Positions 1-8,179 of a stretch of DNA of 64,000 nucleotides are shown here, piece after piece. A program made the position numbers and the translations under genes. Under the pieces are notes generated by a model. The model had not been told where the DNA came from. It saw only the letters and a program-made list of their open reading frames with translations, and did not search any database. Position 1 is the stretch's first letter, and the number at the start of each line of letters is the position of its first letter. The stretch is taken from positions 3,031,824 through 3,095,823 of the forward strand of contig NZ_CP007203.1 in NCBI RefSeq assembly GCF_000340565.2, in the 5' to 3' direction. The stretch is from Nodularia spumigena CCY9414. Its GTDB lineage: Bacteria > Cyanobacteriota > Cyanobacteriia > Cyanobacteriales > Nostocaceae.

Positions 1-125
1 ACCAGGAATAAGCCATGAACTCAAATCTCCGTCAGTGTGGTTTTGAACCTTTTTTAGCTTTAATAAAAAGTTTACAAATGCAGTCTTAGATAATATTATA
101 AATCCGCAACAAAAGCATTATTTAC

Positions 126-296
126 TAAGAGGATGTTTTAAAAGTTTTGGGCGAATATAATTCGCTACTACACAAGCAAAGTCCACCTGCGTGGACTAAT
201 GAGAAATTAACCCGCGCAGGCGGGTTTCGTCTGGATGGTTCCGCGACTTCTAGTCGCCAAGTTAGTCATAAATTAGACTTTTCAAACAACCTCTAA
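126..296. mobile_element. MITE-like element with 17-bp terminal inverted repeats
   Basis: The sequence GAGGATGTTTTAAAAGT at 129-145 is the inverted partner of ACTTTTCAAACAACCTC at 277-293, matching at 15 of 17 positions. A TAA trinucleotide lies directly outside each end (126-128 and 294-296) and could be a 3-bp target duplication, as made by some IS5-group elements. Inside are three small hairpins: 181-196 (6-bp stem), 209-226 (7-bp stem) and 243-257 (6-bp stem). There is no coding capacity. A non-autonomous transposon remnant is the simplest reading; the family assignment is inference. Confidence 0.6.
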
Positions 297-589
297 CCTT
301 AACCGTACTTAAAATTAGAGAAAAATAAATCATTTGTTGTTGCTTATTTATATTCATCGCATTTTGCAAGTAACTCAAGTACACATTTTAATATTATAAA
401 TCTTGTGAAGTTGGCAATATTCCACAAAGAAGGGGGGCAGGATACCCAAACCCATAGGCGGGCAGGATGCCCACCCCACAATATTGGTCAACTCTCCCCT
501 ACTGACTCTGCACCTACTCAAATGAAATGTGTTGTATGTATGGTTTCTTGCTTATAATATCGATTTTCCCCAGATTTATGATTTTTTTG
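297..589. other. Non-coding intergenic stretch
   Basis: No convincing gene is visible. A GC-richer island around 430-480 contains repeated GGGCAGGAT(G/A)CCCA units, the same style of dispersed repeat seen again at 4741-4864. The rest is AT-rich and carries no obvious signal. It lies downstream of the minus-strand hydrolase gene. Confidence 0.5.
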
Positions 590-1438
590 TTAAGTATTTA
601 TACGTCGGACAAAGGGCAAAAGGTCTTCTAGAATCGTTTTGTGGTAGTGTTCTTGAGGATAATGCCCGACATTATTAATTTTTATTAATTCGGCATTGGG
701 TACAGAATCAGCAAACTTTTGTGCTACTTCTATAGGTAGCCAAGGGTCAATCATGCCCCACTGAATCAAAATTGGCTGTTGCCATTGTTTAAATCCAGAT
801 TCTATTTCTGACATTGCTTGGTCTAGTTGTAAATTCCGCACAGTTGCTAGGAGACTTCGCCCCGCAGTGGAAGCTTTTAAAAATGGTTTGCGATAAATGT
901 CTAAATCTTTATCTTCGATGCGGTAACGACTTCCACTTTCGAGAGTCCGATCAACTAAGAGAGGATCTTGGGTCATCATTTCACCAGCCAATGGTAAACC
1001 CAGTTGTTTAATTTTCCAAGGCAATTTGGCAGTTGTGGAAATTGGTGCATTCAAGATAGCTATATTAGTTACTTGTTCGGGATGACGCAAGGCATATTGT
1101 AAGCCTACAGAACCTAAAAATCCTTGGACAACTAAAGAAAATCTTTCCAGTTCTAAGGCCTTGACAAATCCTTCTAAGGCAGTAATAAATTTATCAGGTG
1201 TGTAAGCAAAATCCCATTTTTCCGGCTGGGATGAAAAACCGTAACCAATCCAATCAGGTGCGATCGCTCTGCTTCCTTGACTCCCTAAAGCAGGCATAAT
1301 GTTGCGCCAGCTATAACTTTGTGATACTAAACCGTGTAGAAACAATACAGGCAGTAAGTCAGTTCTGCCAATGGGTTCACACTCGCGATAAAACCATTCT
1401 AGAGAATCTACTGTAATTTTATGTTCTTTTAAAGACAC
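590..1438 (-). CDS. Alpha/beta hydrolase fold protein, nucleophile apparently absent
   Basis: This 282-residue protein has the alpha/beta hydrolase pattern: an early LFLHGL oxyanion-hole segment near residue 33, a central VVQGFLGS turn near residue 104, a late acid-containing strand (WGMIDPW near 230) and a C-terminal NNVGHYPQEH segment supplying the usual histidine. At the nucleophile elbow, where a Ser or Asp would sit (compare VVQDWGG in haloalkane dehalogenases), the residue aligns as Gly, so hydrolase activity is doubtful. Length fits the family. It is a single gene, convergent with nothing on its left and followed upstream by the FAD oxidoreductase on the same strand with a 48-bp gap. 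The substrate cannot be told from sequence. Confidence 0.8.
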   Translation of the reverse strand: MSLKEHKITVDSLEWFYRECEPIGRTDLLPVLFLHGLVSQSYSWRNIMPALGSQGSRAIAPDWIGYGFSSQPEKWDFAYTPDKFITALEGFVKALELERFSLVVQGFLGSVGLQYALRHPEQVTNIAILNAPISTTAKLPWKIKQLGLPLAGEMMTQDPLLVDRTLESGSRYRIEDKDLDIYRKPFLKASTAGRSLLATVRNLQLDQAMSEIESGFKQWQQPILIQWGMIDPWLPIEVAQKFADSVPNAELIKINNVGHYPQEHYHKTILEDLLPFVRRINT

Positions 1439-1486
1439 ACCATTTTCCTAATAAAACGTCAAAGCACAAATACTAAAAGCTATTTT

Positions 1487-2596
1487 TTAATAATGCCCAG
1501 AAGTAATCATCTCACGAATTGCGTCAGCTGTTGCTGGTGCTAGCAAAACACCATTGCGGTAGTGTCCTGTAGCTAAGAGAATATTGCTAAATCCTGGTAG
1601 TTGTTCAATCACTGGTGCGGGACGACCTTCAGGACGGGGACGTAAACCCGACCAAGTGCGGATAATCTCGGCTGGGGCTAAATCTGGGCAAAAGGCGATC
1701 GCTTGCTGCCAAACTTCTGCTAGCATTTCTTGATCTAGTAGTATTTCATCTGCATTGCTAGGAAATTCCACCGTTGCACCTACCCAGTAATCACCGCCCC
1801 CGATAGGGACAATATGCACATCATTACCAGTAATCACCGGCTGAAAGTCAGAATTACCCAATGGTTGATCTAAATGTATGTGTAATGCTTGCCCTAAAAC
1901 CGGGCGGATATCAAGCATTTGGTTTAACTGTGCCGTGAGTGGTGTAGAACCCAGCCCCGCAGCGACTACAATCCAATCGGCCGCAATTTTTCCTTCTGTC
2001 GTCTCTACAGCACTACATTGACTAACTTTGTCAATTTCTGGGGTTTGGGTATCCATTCCCAAAACAGTTACACCAAATTTGCAAGTTACGCCATTGTGTT
2101 GGGCAGCCTCAACTAAAGCTAAAGTCAAAGCAGTGGGATCTAGTTGGCGGTCTTGGGGAGAATAAACCGCGCCTGTAATTTTGGTGTGATCAACTTGAGG
2201 ACAGATATTTTTGAGTTTGGCTGTATCCCAAAGTTCTAATTTCCAGCCTTGAGAATCACGAACTGCGGCGAGGTTTTCCCAGCCGGTTAAATTTTCTTCT
2301 GACCCGAACAAACTGAGAATACCTTGGCGGTTAAAAGGGATTTTACGCCCTGTTACAGCTTCTAATTCGGGAATTAAGGTTTCGTAGCGTTGAATGCTGG
2401 TTTGTCGCCTTTGCCAAGCCTGACCTTTAATTTTATGACTAATCACGCCCATTAAAACGCCCAGGGCTGCACCTGTGGAAGCTTTGGCGGGTGCTTGACG
2501 GTCGATGACTGTGATTTTTAAGTTTTTAACTAGGCTGAGTTCATAGGCGATCGCAGCCCCAACTACACCACACCCGATGATAACTACATGACTCAT
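1487..2596 (-). CDS. FAD-dependent D-amino-acid/glycine oxidase family protein
   Basis: The 369-residue product opens with a Rossmann FAD-binding motif (VVIIGCGVVGAAIAYEL, GxGxxG) and an acidic residue at the end of strand 2 (VIDRQ). It ends with the typical DAO-family segment IRTWSGLRPRPEGRPAPVI followed by GHYRNGVLLAPATA. These are family hallmarks of enzymes that oxidise small amino acids or sarcosine-like amines using FAD and oxygen. It resembles the oxidase half of cyanobacterial ThiO-ThiG proteins but has no ThiG domain, so a thiazole role is not established. A potential hairpin at 2653-2717 separates it from psbQ upstream. Confidence 0.85.
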   Translation of the reverse strand: MSHVVIIGCGVVGAAIAYELSLVKNLKITVIDRQAPAKASTGAALGVLMGVISHKIKGQAWQRRQTSIQRYETLIPELEAVTGRKIPFNRQGILSLFGSEENLTGWENLAAVRDSQGWKLELWDTAKLKNICPQVDHTKITGAVYSPQDRQLDPTALTLALVEAAQHNGVTCKFGVTVLGMDTQTPEIDKVSQCSAVETTEGKIAADWIVVAAGLGSTPLTAQLNQMLDIRPVLGQALHIHLDQPLGNSDFQPVITGNDVHIVPIGGGDYWVGATVEFPSNADEILLDQEMLAEVWQQAIAFCPDLAPAEIIRTWSGLRPRPEGRPAPVIEQLPGFSNILLATGHYRNGVLLAPATADAIREMITSGHY

Positions 2597-2652
2597 TATT
2601 TTTTTGAAGGAAGTGGGTAGAGACGCAATTAATCACGTCTTTACAAGAGAAT

Positions 2653-2717
2653 GGGAGAGATCAGGGAGTAGCAAAAGATAGTAATGATCATTCATTCACC
2701 CTGATCCTTCTCTTCCC
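2653..2717 (-). terminator. Long imperfect hairpin between psbQ and the FAD oxidase gene
   Basis: GGGAGAGATCAGGG at 2653-2666 pairs imperfectly with CCCTGATCCTTCTCTTCCC at 2699-2717. It lies just after the psbQ stop in the psbQ transcript direction, so termination or 3'-end protection is plausible. There is no long U tract, so an intrinsic terminator is not proven. Another dispersed inverted repeat, GTAGAGACG with CACGTCTTTAC, lies next to it at about 2619-2646. Confidence 0.4.
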
Positions 2718-2733
2718 ATTTTAAACTTATTGC

Positions 2734-3201
2734 CTAACTTACTTCTGGTTGAGTGCTTGTATCAGGAAGCAGTTGGAAGAATTTATCAATGTCTTCCATA
2801 GCTTTTTGGTAGCTAGTCAAAGCAAGTTGGGTATCACTCTGTACAGCCGCTTGATCGATTTTAACCAGGTCGTTCAGTAAATCTCGGTTTTTTTGCCGTG
2901 CTACGGGTTGGACAGAAGGTACGAGGTTAGGAATGATATAAGTCATGCTTGACCTAGCTTCGGTCATCGGACCATGTATAAAATTACTGACATCGATCCA
3001 ATCCTTTTTGTTGATCAGGGTTCTTAGTTCGTCTGCGCGATCGCGCACAGCCTGAATTTTCGGAACGTATTCCCCAATTCTCTCCAGTTGAGTTGCTGTG
3101 TAAGTTGGAGGTGCAACTGTGGCACTAGGGCCACCACAACTGATGAGTAATGTAGCCAATAATACTAAAATCAGAGAAAAAATCGAGCGTTGACGCGCCA
3201 T
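2734..3201 (-). CDS. psbQ: Photosystem II lipoprotein PsbQ (CyanoQ)
   Basis: The 155-residue protein begins with a lipoprotein signal peptide (positively charged MARQR, a hydrophobic stretch, then the lipobox LISC with Cys at about residue 22). The mature part is a predicted four-helix domain with the CyanoQ-type pattern: YTATQLERIGEY, the segment IDVSNFIHGPMTEARSSM, and a C-terminal helix ending near KFFQLLPD. CyanoQ sits on the lumenal side of photosystem II and helps stabilise the oxygen-evolving centre. Length fits. It is divergently arranged from the gene at 3670, and its upstream region contains a perfect 12-bp inverted repeat. Confidence 0.92.
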   Translation of the reverse strand: MARQRSIFSLILVLLATLLISCGGPSATVAPPTYTATQLERIGEYVPKIQAVRDRADELRTLINKKDWIDVSNFIHGPMTEARSSMTYIIPNLVPSVQPVARQKNRDLLNDLVKIDQAAVQSDTQLALTSYQKAMEDIDKFFQLLPDTSTQPEVS

Positions 3202-3287
3202 AAACTGAATTTATTGTGTTTTGTGTGTGCCGATGAACAGTGTAATTTTAGATCGTTGGGGTGATCTAGCGTTCTACTTAACAAGGG

Positions 3288-3340
3288 ATTTTCCAGAAAT
3301 TTTTGCTAATGGGCGTAGTGAGTGCGTGTTTCTGGAAAAT
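3288..3340. promoter_or_regulatory. Perfect 12-bp inverted repeat upstream of psbQ
   Basis: ATTTTCCAGAAA at 3288-3299 and TTTCTGGAAAAT at 3329-3340 are exact reverse complements separated by 29 bp, in the 468-bp divergent region between psbQ and the next gene. It could be a hairpin repeat or a pair of operator half sites. Only the symmetry is seen; any regulator is unknown. Confidence 0.4.
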
Positions 3341-3531
3341 TTAAGTATAATTACTCAAGATAGCCCGGCTCAGTCTCAAAAGACTTAATTATGAGGAAAG
3401 CGTAATTTGAAATTTGCTAAATCTAAAAGGTGCTGATAAGTTGAAACAGGAATATAATCAGCCTTCTGGCGGTTTTTCTGGCGTAAACAAACAGACCATT
3501 TAAATTCAATGAACAGCCTAGAAAATCAGAC

Positions 3532-3660
3532 TTTTGAATTTTGACTTTTGACCAATAGTTCCTTAATGGTACAAGCCCCCAGATTTATCTGTGGAATCAA
3601 TCTAAAATCCCAAATCTAAAATCTAAAATTGTTTGACTTCCGCACTTGCGGTAATAGGAG
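3532..3660 (+). repeat. TTTTGAC heptamer repeats, AATCTAAA repeats and a CCGC hairpin before the gene at 3670
   Basis: Units TTTTGAA, TTTTGAC, TTTTGAC run through 3532-3552 and resemble STRR heptamers of heterocystous cyanobacteria. Imperfect AATCTAAAA repeats fill 3598-3629. A small hairpin CCGC-ACTT-GCGG spans 3640-3651, directly before the AGGAG ribosome-binding site at 3656-3660. A related heptamer and hairpin pair recurs at 30617-30656. Confidence 0.6.
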
Positions 3661-3669
3661 TGTTTTTTC

Positions 3670-4098
3670 GTGAACGCATCTGAACAAGCAACAAACCTTG
3701 AACTCGCCAGCAAGATTGCTACGGTAGTGAATTTGTTTAAATTCGAGTTTCCTGATGCTAAATCGGATCTCAAACCTTGGAAAAATGATCCAGAAACCAG
3801 GGAGTTAATTGATCCAGATTCTATAGACATTGGCTTTCACTTTCCGGGAATCAGCAAATCTTGGCGCAGTCGCAGTGTTTTGATTCAAATCCGCTTTTAC
3901 CAAGATCCCATAAATCAGTCACGTCGTGCTATTGGTTTAGAAGTCGCTGGTTTTGACCATCGCGGGGAAGCTTGGCGACTGTCTACTGTGGAAAACTGGA
4001 GTTTTGTCGGTATGGCTGAACCTTCGCCGCAAGTTGGGGACAAACTCAAGGAGATTTGTCGGCACATTTTAGATGTGTTTAATAGCACTCATTTATGA
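3670..4098 (+). CDS. Conserved hypothetical protein, 142 aa
   Basis: I do not recognise a named family. The GTG start at 3670 is supported by AGGAG nine bases upstream. The protein is soluble and mixed alpha/beta, with no signal peptide or membrane segment. It contains the tract DPDSIDIGFHFPGISKSWRS followed by alternating strands (VLIQIRFYQD, AIGLEVAGFDHRGEAWRLST). Its stop overlaps the 3' end of the convergent DCC-family gene by six bases, which argues against an independent terminator for either gene. Confidence 0.7.
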   Translation: MNASEQATNLELASKIATVVNLFKFEFPDAKSDLKPWKNDPETRELIDPDSIDIGFHFPGISKSWRSRSVLIQIRFYQDPINQSRRAIGLEVAGFDHRGEAWRLSTVENWSFVGMAEPSPQVGDKLKEICRHILDVFNSTHL

Positions 4099-4509
4099 AT
4101 TATTCCCCGTTTTGCAGCTACCATCGACACAATAGGCTGATTGATAAGTACTCCCACGCTTGCCAAAGAGAGTATAGCGGTTGTCGCGGATTTGTTCATA
4201 AAAGCGATCGCCTACCCACTTCATCCCAGGTAACGCCCGATAAGCTTCCACAAATACACTTCCCATCGGCAATAATCGCCCAATTTCCTCAGCCGCATCA
4301 CTACCTTGCCAACGTCGTTCCGGTGCATTAGCATCAATTAAAATCATTCCTTGTTCGCAAGCTTGGGGTGTAATTCCCCACTGTTGCAGTGTTTCTTCAT
4401 CTTGCATGGGGGCGTAACGAAACAGCTTTCCTTGGTCTAGGTTTTCCAGTAATTGGACTAGGGTAACGCAGAGATTACAGTTTCCGTCGTAGATAACGTA
4501 GTAATTCAT
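4093..4509 (-). CDS. DCC-family thiol-disulfide oxidoreductase-like protein (DUF393)
   Basis: The 138-residue protein starts with the DCC-family signature YDGNCNLC near residue 7, with the CxxC pair in a thioredoxin-like position. It continues with the family pattern FRYAPMQDEE and a C-terminal WVGDRFYEQIRDNRYTLFGK segment. Family members are presumed redox proteins, but the substrate is unknown. A second Cys pair near the C-terminus (YCVDGSC) is an extra feature. The 3' end overlaps the gene on the other strand by six bases. Confidence 0.85.
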   Translation of the reverse strand: MNYYVIYDGNCNLCVTLVQLLENLDQGKLFRYAPMQDEETLQQWGITPQACEQGMILIDANAPERRWQGSDAAEEIGRLLPMGSVFVEAYRALPGMKWVGDRFYEQIRDNRYTLFGKRGSTYQSAYCVDGSCKTGNNS

Positions 4510-5011
4510 GAAAATAATATTTCTTTAGGTATAGTTTTAAATTTACCGTACCTGGAGGAATGGAGTCAAATTGAGCGATCGCCTGTAAATTTTGTTTAAA
4601 AACGGAATAGTATCTTTAAACTGCAAATCAGTACCGACATTAGCACAGAATTTTTACTTTTTGATTTGGGTTAATTGAGATTTACAATTTCATTCAAAAT
4701 TGTAGCGCCGTGGCCAGCTTAAAATAGTGCATAAACATAAATATTGTGGGGTGGGCTACTGGTCCCCCCAGAACAGGCAAGATGCCTGTTCCACAAGAGA
4801 AATATAATGCAACATTTTAAGCTTGTCAGTCCAGTAGGGTGGGTTAGCGACAGCGTAACCCACCATTATCTATTAAATAGATGACACATAACATTGCCGG
4901 GCATCTTTGCCCAGACCACAAGAGTTTAATGTAATTTAAATATGCAAACTAAGTTTCTATTTAGCTACACTAGAAATTGATTCTAAATAATCTAGGAGCA
5001 GCAGAGACAGA
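4510..5011. repeat. Intergenic region packed with dispersed hairpin repeats
   Basis: This 502-bp stretch has no gene. It holds several inverted repeats typical of Nostocales intergenic DNA: GAACAGGC-AAGAT-GCCTGTTC around 4771-4791, GGTGGGTTAGCG with GCGTAACCCACC at 4838-4864, and a GGGC/GCCC hairpin near 4899-4915. An HIP1-like GCGATCGC site lies at about 4575. The repeats resemble those at 430-480. No promoter could be assigned with confidence. Confidence 0.55.
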
Positions 5012-5746
5012 ATGTCTAAAAAGCGGAATTCACCAGACCAAATTGAGCTTTTTCCCTCCCAAACTCCCTATAACTCAGAAAACTGGCAGGAGAGAGTGGC
5101 GCAGGTGGGGTATCGCTTTAACCGACAGTATCAAAAGCAAGATTTGGAATTACCAGCAGAAGTACAGGAAATGCCCATCTATCAAGAATGGGTGGCGGGG
5201 CTGTTGTCTGGGAAAATTGCCTCTCCATTTTGGGAAATTGCTCAACCGAAAAAAAACCAGCACTGTTTGGATATTGGCTGTGGTGTCAGCTTGTTAATCT
5301 ATCCTTGGCGGGATTGGTTAGCATACTTTTATGGGCAAGAAATTAGCACAGTGGCACGGGATACCCTCAATTCTCGTGGTTCGCAATTGAATTCTAAGCT
5401 GTTCAAGGGTGTGGAGTTGGGGCCAGCCCATCAATTAAACTACTCCGCAGACCAGTTTGATCTGGCGATCGCCACAGGATTTAGCTGCTATTTTCCCCTA
5501 AAATACTGGAGTGTTGTCTTAGCAGAAGTTAAGCGGGTCTTGAAACCAGATGGATATTTTGTATTTGACATCCTCAATCCCGAACACCCTTTAGCAGAAG
5601 ATTGGGCAGTTTTGGAAACATATTTAGGTGCTGAAGTATTTCTCGAACCTGTAGCTGAGTGGGAAAAAATGATTAAAGCTACTGGTGCAAAAGTAGCGGC
5701 GAAACAATCAGGAGAATTATTTGATTTATATAAAGTAAAGTTTTGA
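5012..5746 (+). CDS. Class I SAM-dependent methyltransferase
   Basis: The 244-residue protein has the class I methyltransferase core: motif I LDIGCGVS near residue 90, an acidic loop after strand 2 (FYGQEIS), motif II-like QFDLAIATGF and motif III EVKRVLKPDGYFVFDIL. The N-terminal ~80 residues are a separate region rich in aromatic and charged residues. The ATG at 5012 follows GGAGCAGCAGAGAC, a plausible ribosome-binding site. No neighbour identifies the substrate. An overlapping open frame from 4977 is rejected because the methyltransferase motifs lie in this frame. Confidence 0.85.
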   Translation: MSKKRNSPDQIELFPSQTPYNSENWQERVAQVGYRFNRQYQKQDLELPAEVQEMPIYQEWVAGLLSGKIASPFWEIAQPKKNQHCLDIGCGVSLLIYPWRDWLAYFYGQEISTVARDTLNSRGSQLNSKLFKGVELGPAHQLNYSADQFDLAIATGFSCYFPLKYWSVVLAEVKRVLKPDGYFVFDILNPEHPLAEDWAVLETYLGAEVFLEPVAEWEKMIKATGAKVAAKQSGELFDLYKVKF

Positions 5747-5869
5747 CAATTTTTCTAACTTTGAGAACATAACTCTAGGCTGAGGACTTAAGTATTGATC
5801 TTGAGAAGAATGAGGTCAGGTAGTAATCCATTGTGGATTATTCAGATTCATTCAAAACAGGAGATTCTT

Positions 5870-6187
5870 ATGGCTGATGCAATCCAAAACGTTGACATAG
5901 ATAGCACCATCTCTGCCTTGCAAAGAGACCTGACCTCCATCCCTACCGATCAGGCGGTGGCGATTATCAATAATTGGCAACAAGAACTCTCAGGAACTGA
6001 CCTGGCTGAAGACTTGGGAGAACTCAAAGAAGCGCTCCTCAGTGGCGATACTTCCTCAATTGCAGAAATTCTGGTCGATTTGGGCGAAGACACTCAAAAT
6101 GCAGCTGCTAACGCTACTGGTGATGTAGCAACAAAGGTGCAACGACTGGGAGAATTGCTATCTCAAGCGGGTAATTCTTTGCAGTAG
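5870..6187 (+). CDS. Small helical hypothetical protein, 105 aa
   Basis: The start is set at the ATG at 5870 because AGGAG stands six bases before it; an upstream in-frame start at 5795 adds 25 residues with no ribosome-binding site. The product is acidic, alanine and leucine rich, and predicted to be all helical (ISALQRDLTSI, AVAIINNWQQEL, KVQRLGELLSQAGNSL). It has no signal peptide, cysteines or known catalytic motif. I do not recognise a characterised family. It stands alone between the methyltransferase gene and the GTPase array. Confidence 0.7.
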   Translation: MADAIQNVDIDSTISALQRDLTSIPTDQAVAIINNWQQELSGTDLAEDLGELKEALLSGDTSSIAEILVDLGEDTQNAAANATGDVATKVQRLGELLSQAGNSLQ

Positions 6188-6584
6188 TTTTTAATCTGCC
6201 CCTGATTTAATTGGGGTCTAAGAGTTTATCGGGTGTGTTATGCCCCAGGCTAACGCACCACCCCAGATTTGCAGTTTCTAAAACCCCAATGGGATACGAA
6301 AAAAGAATATATTTGTTGTTAACAGTCATCTCTAAAAATTGAATATTTTTTCCCAAACCCTTGTAGAGACGTTCCACGAAAAGTCTCTATATTTTTTGGC
6401 GGAGATGTTTATTGATAATGATGGGACTAATATTATCTCCGCTTAATTACTTACATAACGCCGCCACCCACTCCAGGTATCCAGCCCGATATTTCAACAA
6501 TTCTCTGCATAATTTCAGTATTTATATCAATAAATGCTGCTCAATAAGTATGGTATATATGTTGTATAAATACGGGTAATAAAT
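6188..6584. other. Leader region of the GTPase array with degenerate dispersed hairpins
   Basis: No gene is visible in these 397 bases. A CCCC/GGGG hairpin near 6204-6221 may end the transcript of the preceding small gene. TAGAGAC at 6364-6370 pairs with GTCTCTA at 6383-6389 and is followed by a T-rich run, looking like a decayed dispersed hairpin repeat with terminator character. The last 150 bases are AT-rich and presumably contain the promoter for the plus-strand array that starts at 6585, but no single promoter stands out. Confidence 0.45.
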
Positions 6585-7337
6585 GTGGGAGTATTGTATA
6601 TAGGCGATCGCTTTACTGGTAAGACACATTTAGCAATGGAGCTAGCCAACCCTAAAAATGAATATGTAAAAGTAGAAAACCTCGATTACGAAAACCTGCA
6701 AGCTCAGTTACTAGATGAAAATTTGGCAGGAACTAGACCAACGGGTGCTAACCAAGCCATCTATGATCGTCCCTTAGATGTTCAAGTACGACTGCCAACA
6801 GGTATAAAACCCATTACTGTAGATTGGATAGATACGCCTGGAGAGGTATGGCGCAAAAGCTGGCAAGGTGATAATCAAAGTGAGTGGAATAAACTCTTAG
6901 CGGCCATTGGTCAAAGTGAAGGAATGTTGCTGATACTACCACCCCATCGAGGGATGAATTTTCATAAGGGAGTGGACTCAGAGCAATTTATGAGTCAACA
7001 ACAATGGTGCAACAGGTTTGACCGTTGGGTAGAGTTTTTTCGGCAAGACTGTCCTAAATTAAGGCATCTGGTAATTTGTCTAAATAAGGCAGACCTTTTT
7101 TGCGACTTGGAAAAAGAAGCTGCAAAACTCAGCTACAGTCCCAATGGCGCTCAAATGAATTGGCAACAACGTCATTTCTATGTTTTGCAACGATACTTTA
7201 GACCTATTCAATCGCAATTACAGCAAATTAATCAAAGTATTGGGGGGTTATCAGTGCGCTGTTTTATCACTTCAATACATAATCGGTCGGTTTTGGAACT
7301 TCCTTGGATATATCTAGGCAGCTTTTTGGCTAAGTAG
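6585..7337 (+). CDS. P-loop GTPase-like protein, first of three
   Basis: This 250-residue protein starts with a Walker A/G1 loop, IGDRFTGKTHLA, within its first 20 residues. It has a G3 motif in DWIDTPGEVW near residue 83 and a G4-type NKAD in VICLNKADLF near 167, so guanine specificity is likely. A start at GTG 6585 is chosen because an in-frame stop lies just upstream. It begins a run of same-strand genes and is followed 20 bp later by a second GTPase. Similar small GTPases form compact operons with adaptor proteins in bacterial conflict systems; that role is inference here. Confidence 0.8.
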   Translation: MGVLYIGDRFTGKTHLAMELANPKNEYVKVENLDYENLQAQLLDENLAGTRPTGANQAIYDRPLDVQVRLPTGIKPITVDWIDTPGEVWRKSWQGDNQSEWNKLLAAIGQSEGMLLILPPHRGMNFHKGVDSEQFMSQQQWCNRFDRWVEFFRQDCPKLRHLVICLNKADLFCDLEKEAAKLSYSPNGAQMNWQQRHFYVLQRYFRPIQSQLQQINQSIGGLSVRCFITSIHNRSVLELPWIYLGSFLAK

Positions 7338-7357
7338 TAGAGAAGGCACAAATAAAT

Positions 7358-8179
7358 ATGGGAAATATTCGGGTAATTGGCCCCAGGGGGTCTGGTAAAA
7401 CTACGTATCTTGCAGCCTTAGCTTACCAACCAGCCAAGGCGATGTGGAAAAGTAAAAAGTTCAATATTCAAGCGATAAATGAAGATACTAAAAAGTTAGC
7501 AGACAAAGCTGAAAATATTATTTGCGAAGGAGCATCTTTAGAACCTACTGGTTCTCATGTCAGAAATATTTATGAATTACCTGTTTACTCATTTAATATA
7601 GAATTTACCAGTGGTTTTACTAAAGAAAAAATCAATTTGGTCGCCAGAGACTATCCAGGAGAAATTTTTGAAGATTTAGAAACTGGCTCATCAAATTCTT
7701 TACATGAAGAGTTTATTGAGGAATGTTTAACTAAAGATGTTAATGGCTGTTTAATTCTGCTCACAGAATGGAAACAAGGAACTGATAAGTTTTATAGTCG
7801 AGTGCTACAACGCTTTATTGAATTAATAGATATTCATGACCGAAGTAATGATTTACGGTTGGCGGTGGCTATGAGTAAATGTGAACGGGGGGAACTATGG
7901 CCTGGTCGTCTTGACCCTGAAGCTGATTTATTTGATATTCATTTACCTAAGACTAAATCTATTTTGCAAGATAAAATTCCTGCCAAAAATCTCCGGTTTC
8001 ACGCCATATCAACTTTTGGGGTTTTGGGGCGTAATGATCCTCGTCCGAACCGCATTGTAGAATGGGGAACTGATGGGAGAAATTCTGTTTTAAGAGAGGC
8101 AAATCGTTGGCAACCCTATGGCATTATTTCCCCTCTTTATTGGCTGAGTACAGGTAAGAGGATGAGAGATGATACGTAA
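7358..8179 (+). CDS. P-loop GTPase-like protein, second of three
   Basis: The 273-residue product begins VIGPRGSGKTTYLAAL, a G1/Walker A motif at residues 5-20. The likely G3 motif is VARDYPGEIF, and MSKCERGEL resembles a G4 motif with SKCE instead of NKxD. It is clearly paralogous to the next gene: both have a GxxxSGKTxYxAxLA start, a late FHAISTFGVLGRN / FTASAFGMLGNR segment and the ending P(Y/F)G(I/L)xxPxYWL. The 3' end overlaps the next gene by 11 bp, indicating translational coupling. It may act as half of a paired GTPase unit. Confidence 0.82.
   Translation: MGNIRVIGPRGSGKTTYLAALAYQPAKAMWKSKKFNIQAINEDTKKLADKAENIICEGASLEPTGSHVRNIYELPVYSFNIEFTSGFTKEKINLVARDYPGEIFEDLETGSSNSLHEEFIEECLTKDVNGCLILLTEWKQGTDKFYSRVLQRFIELIDIHDRSNDLRLAVAMSKCERGELWPGRLDPEADLFDIHLPKTKSILQDKIPAKNLRFHAISTFGVLGRNDPRPNRIVEWGTDGRNSVLREANRWQPYGIISPLYWLSTGKRMRDDT

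Noticed and set aside
4095-4331. Plus-strand open frame of 78 codons opposite the DCC-family gene
   Set aside because: It lies entirely antisense to a gene with a clear family signature and has no plausible protein features.
4977-5297. Open frame overlapping the methyltransferase start
   Set aside because: The SAM-binding motif and downstream methyltransferase motifs are in the other frame, which has the better start at 5012.
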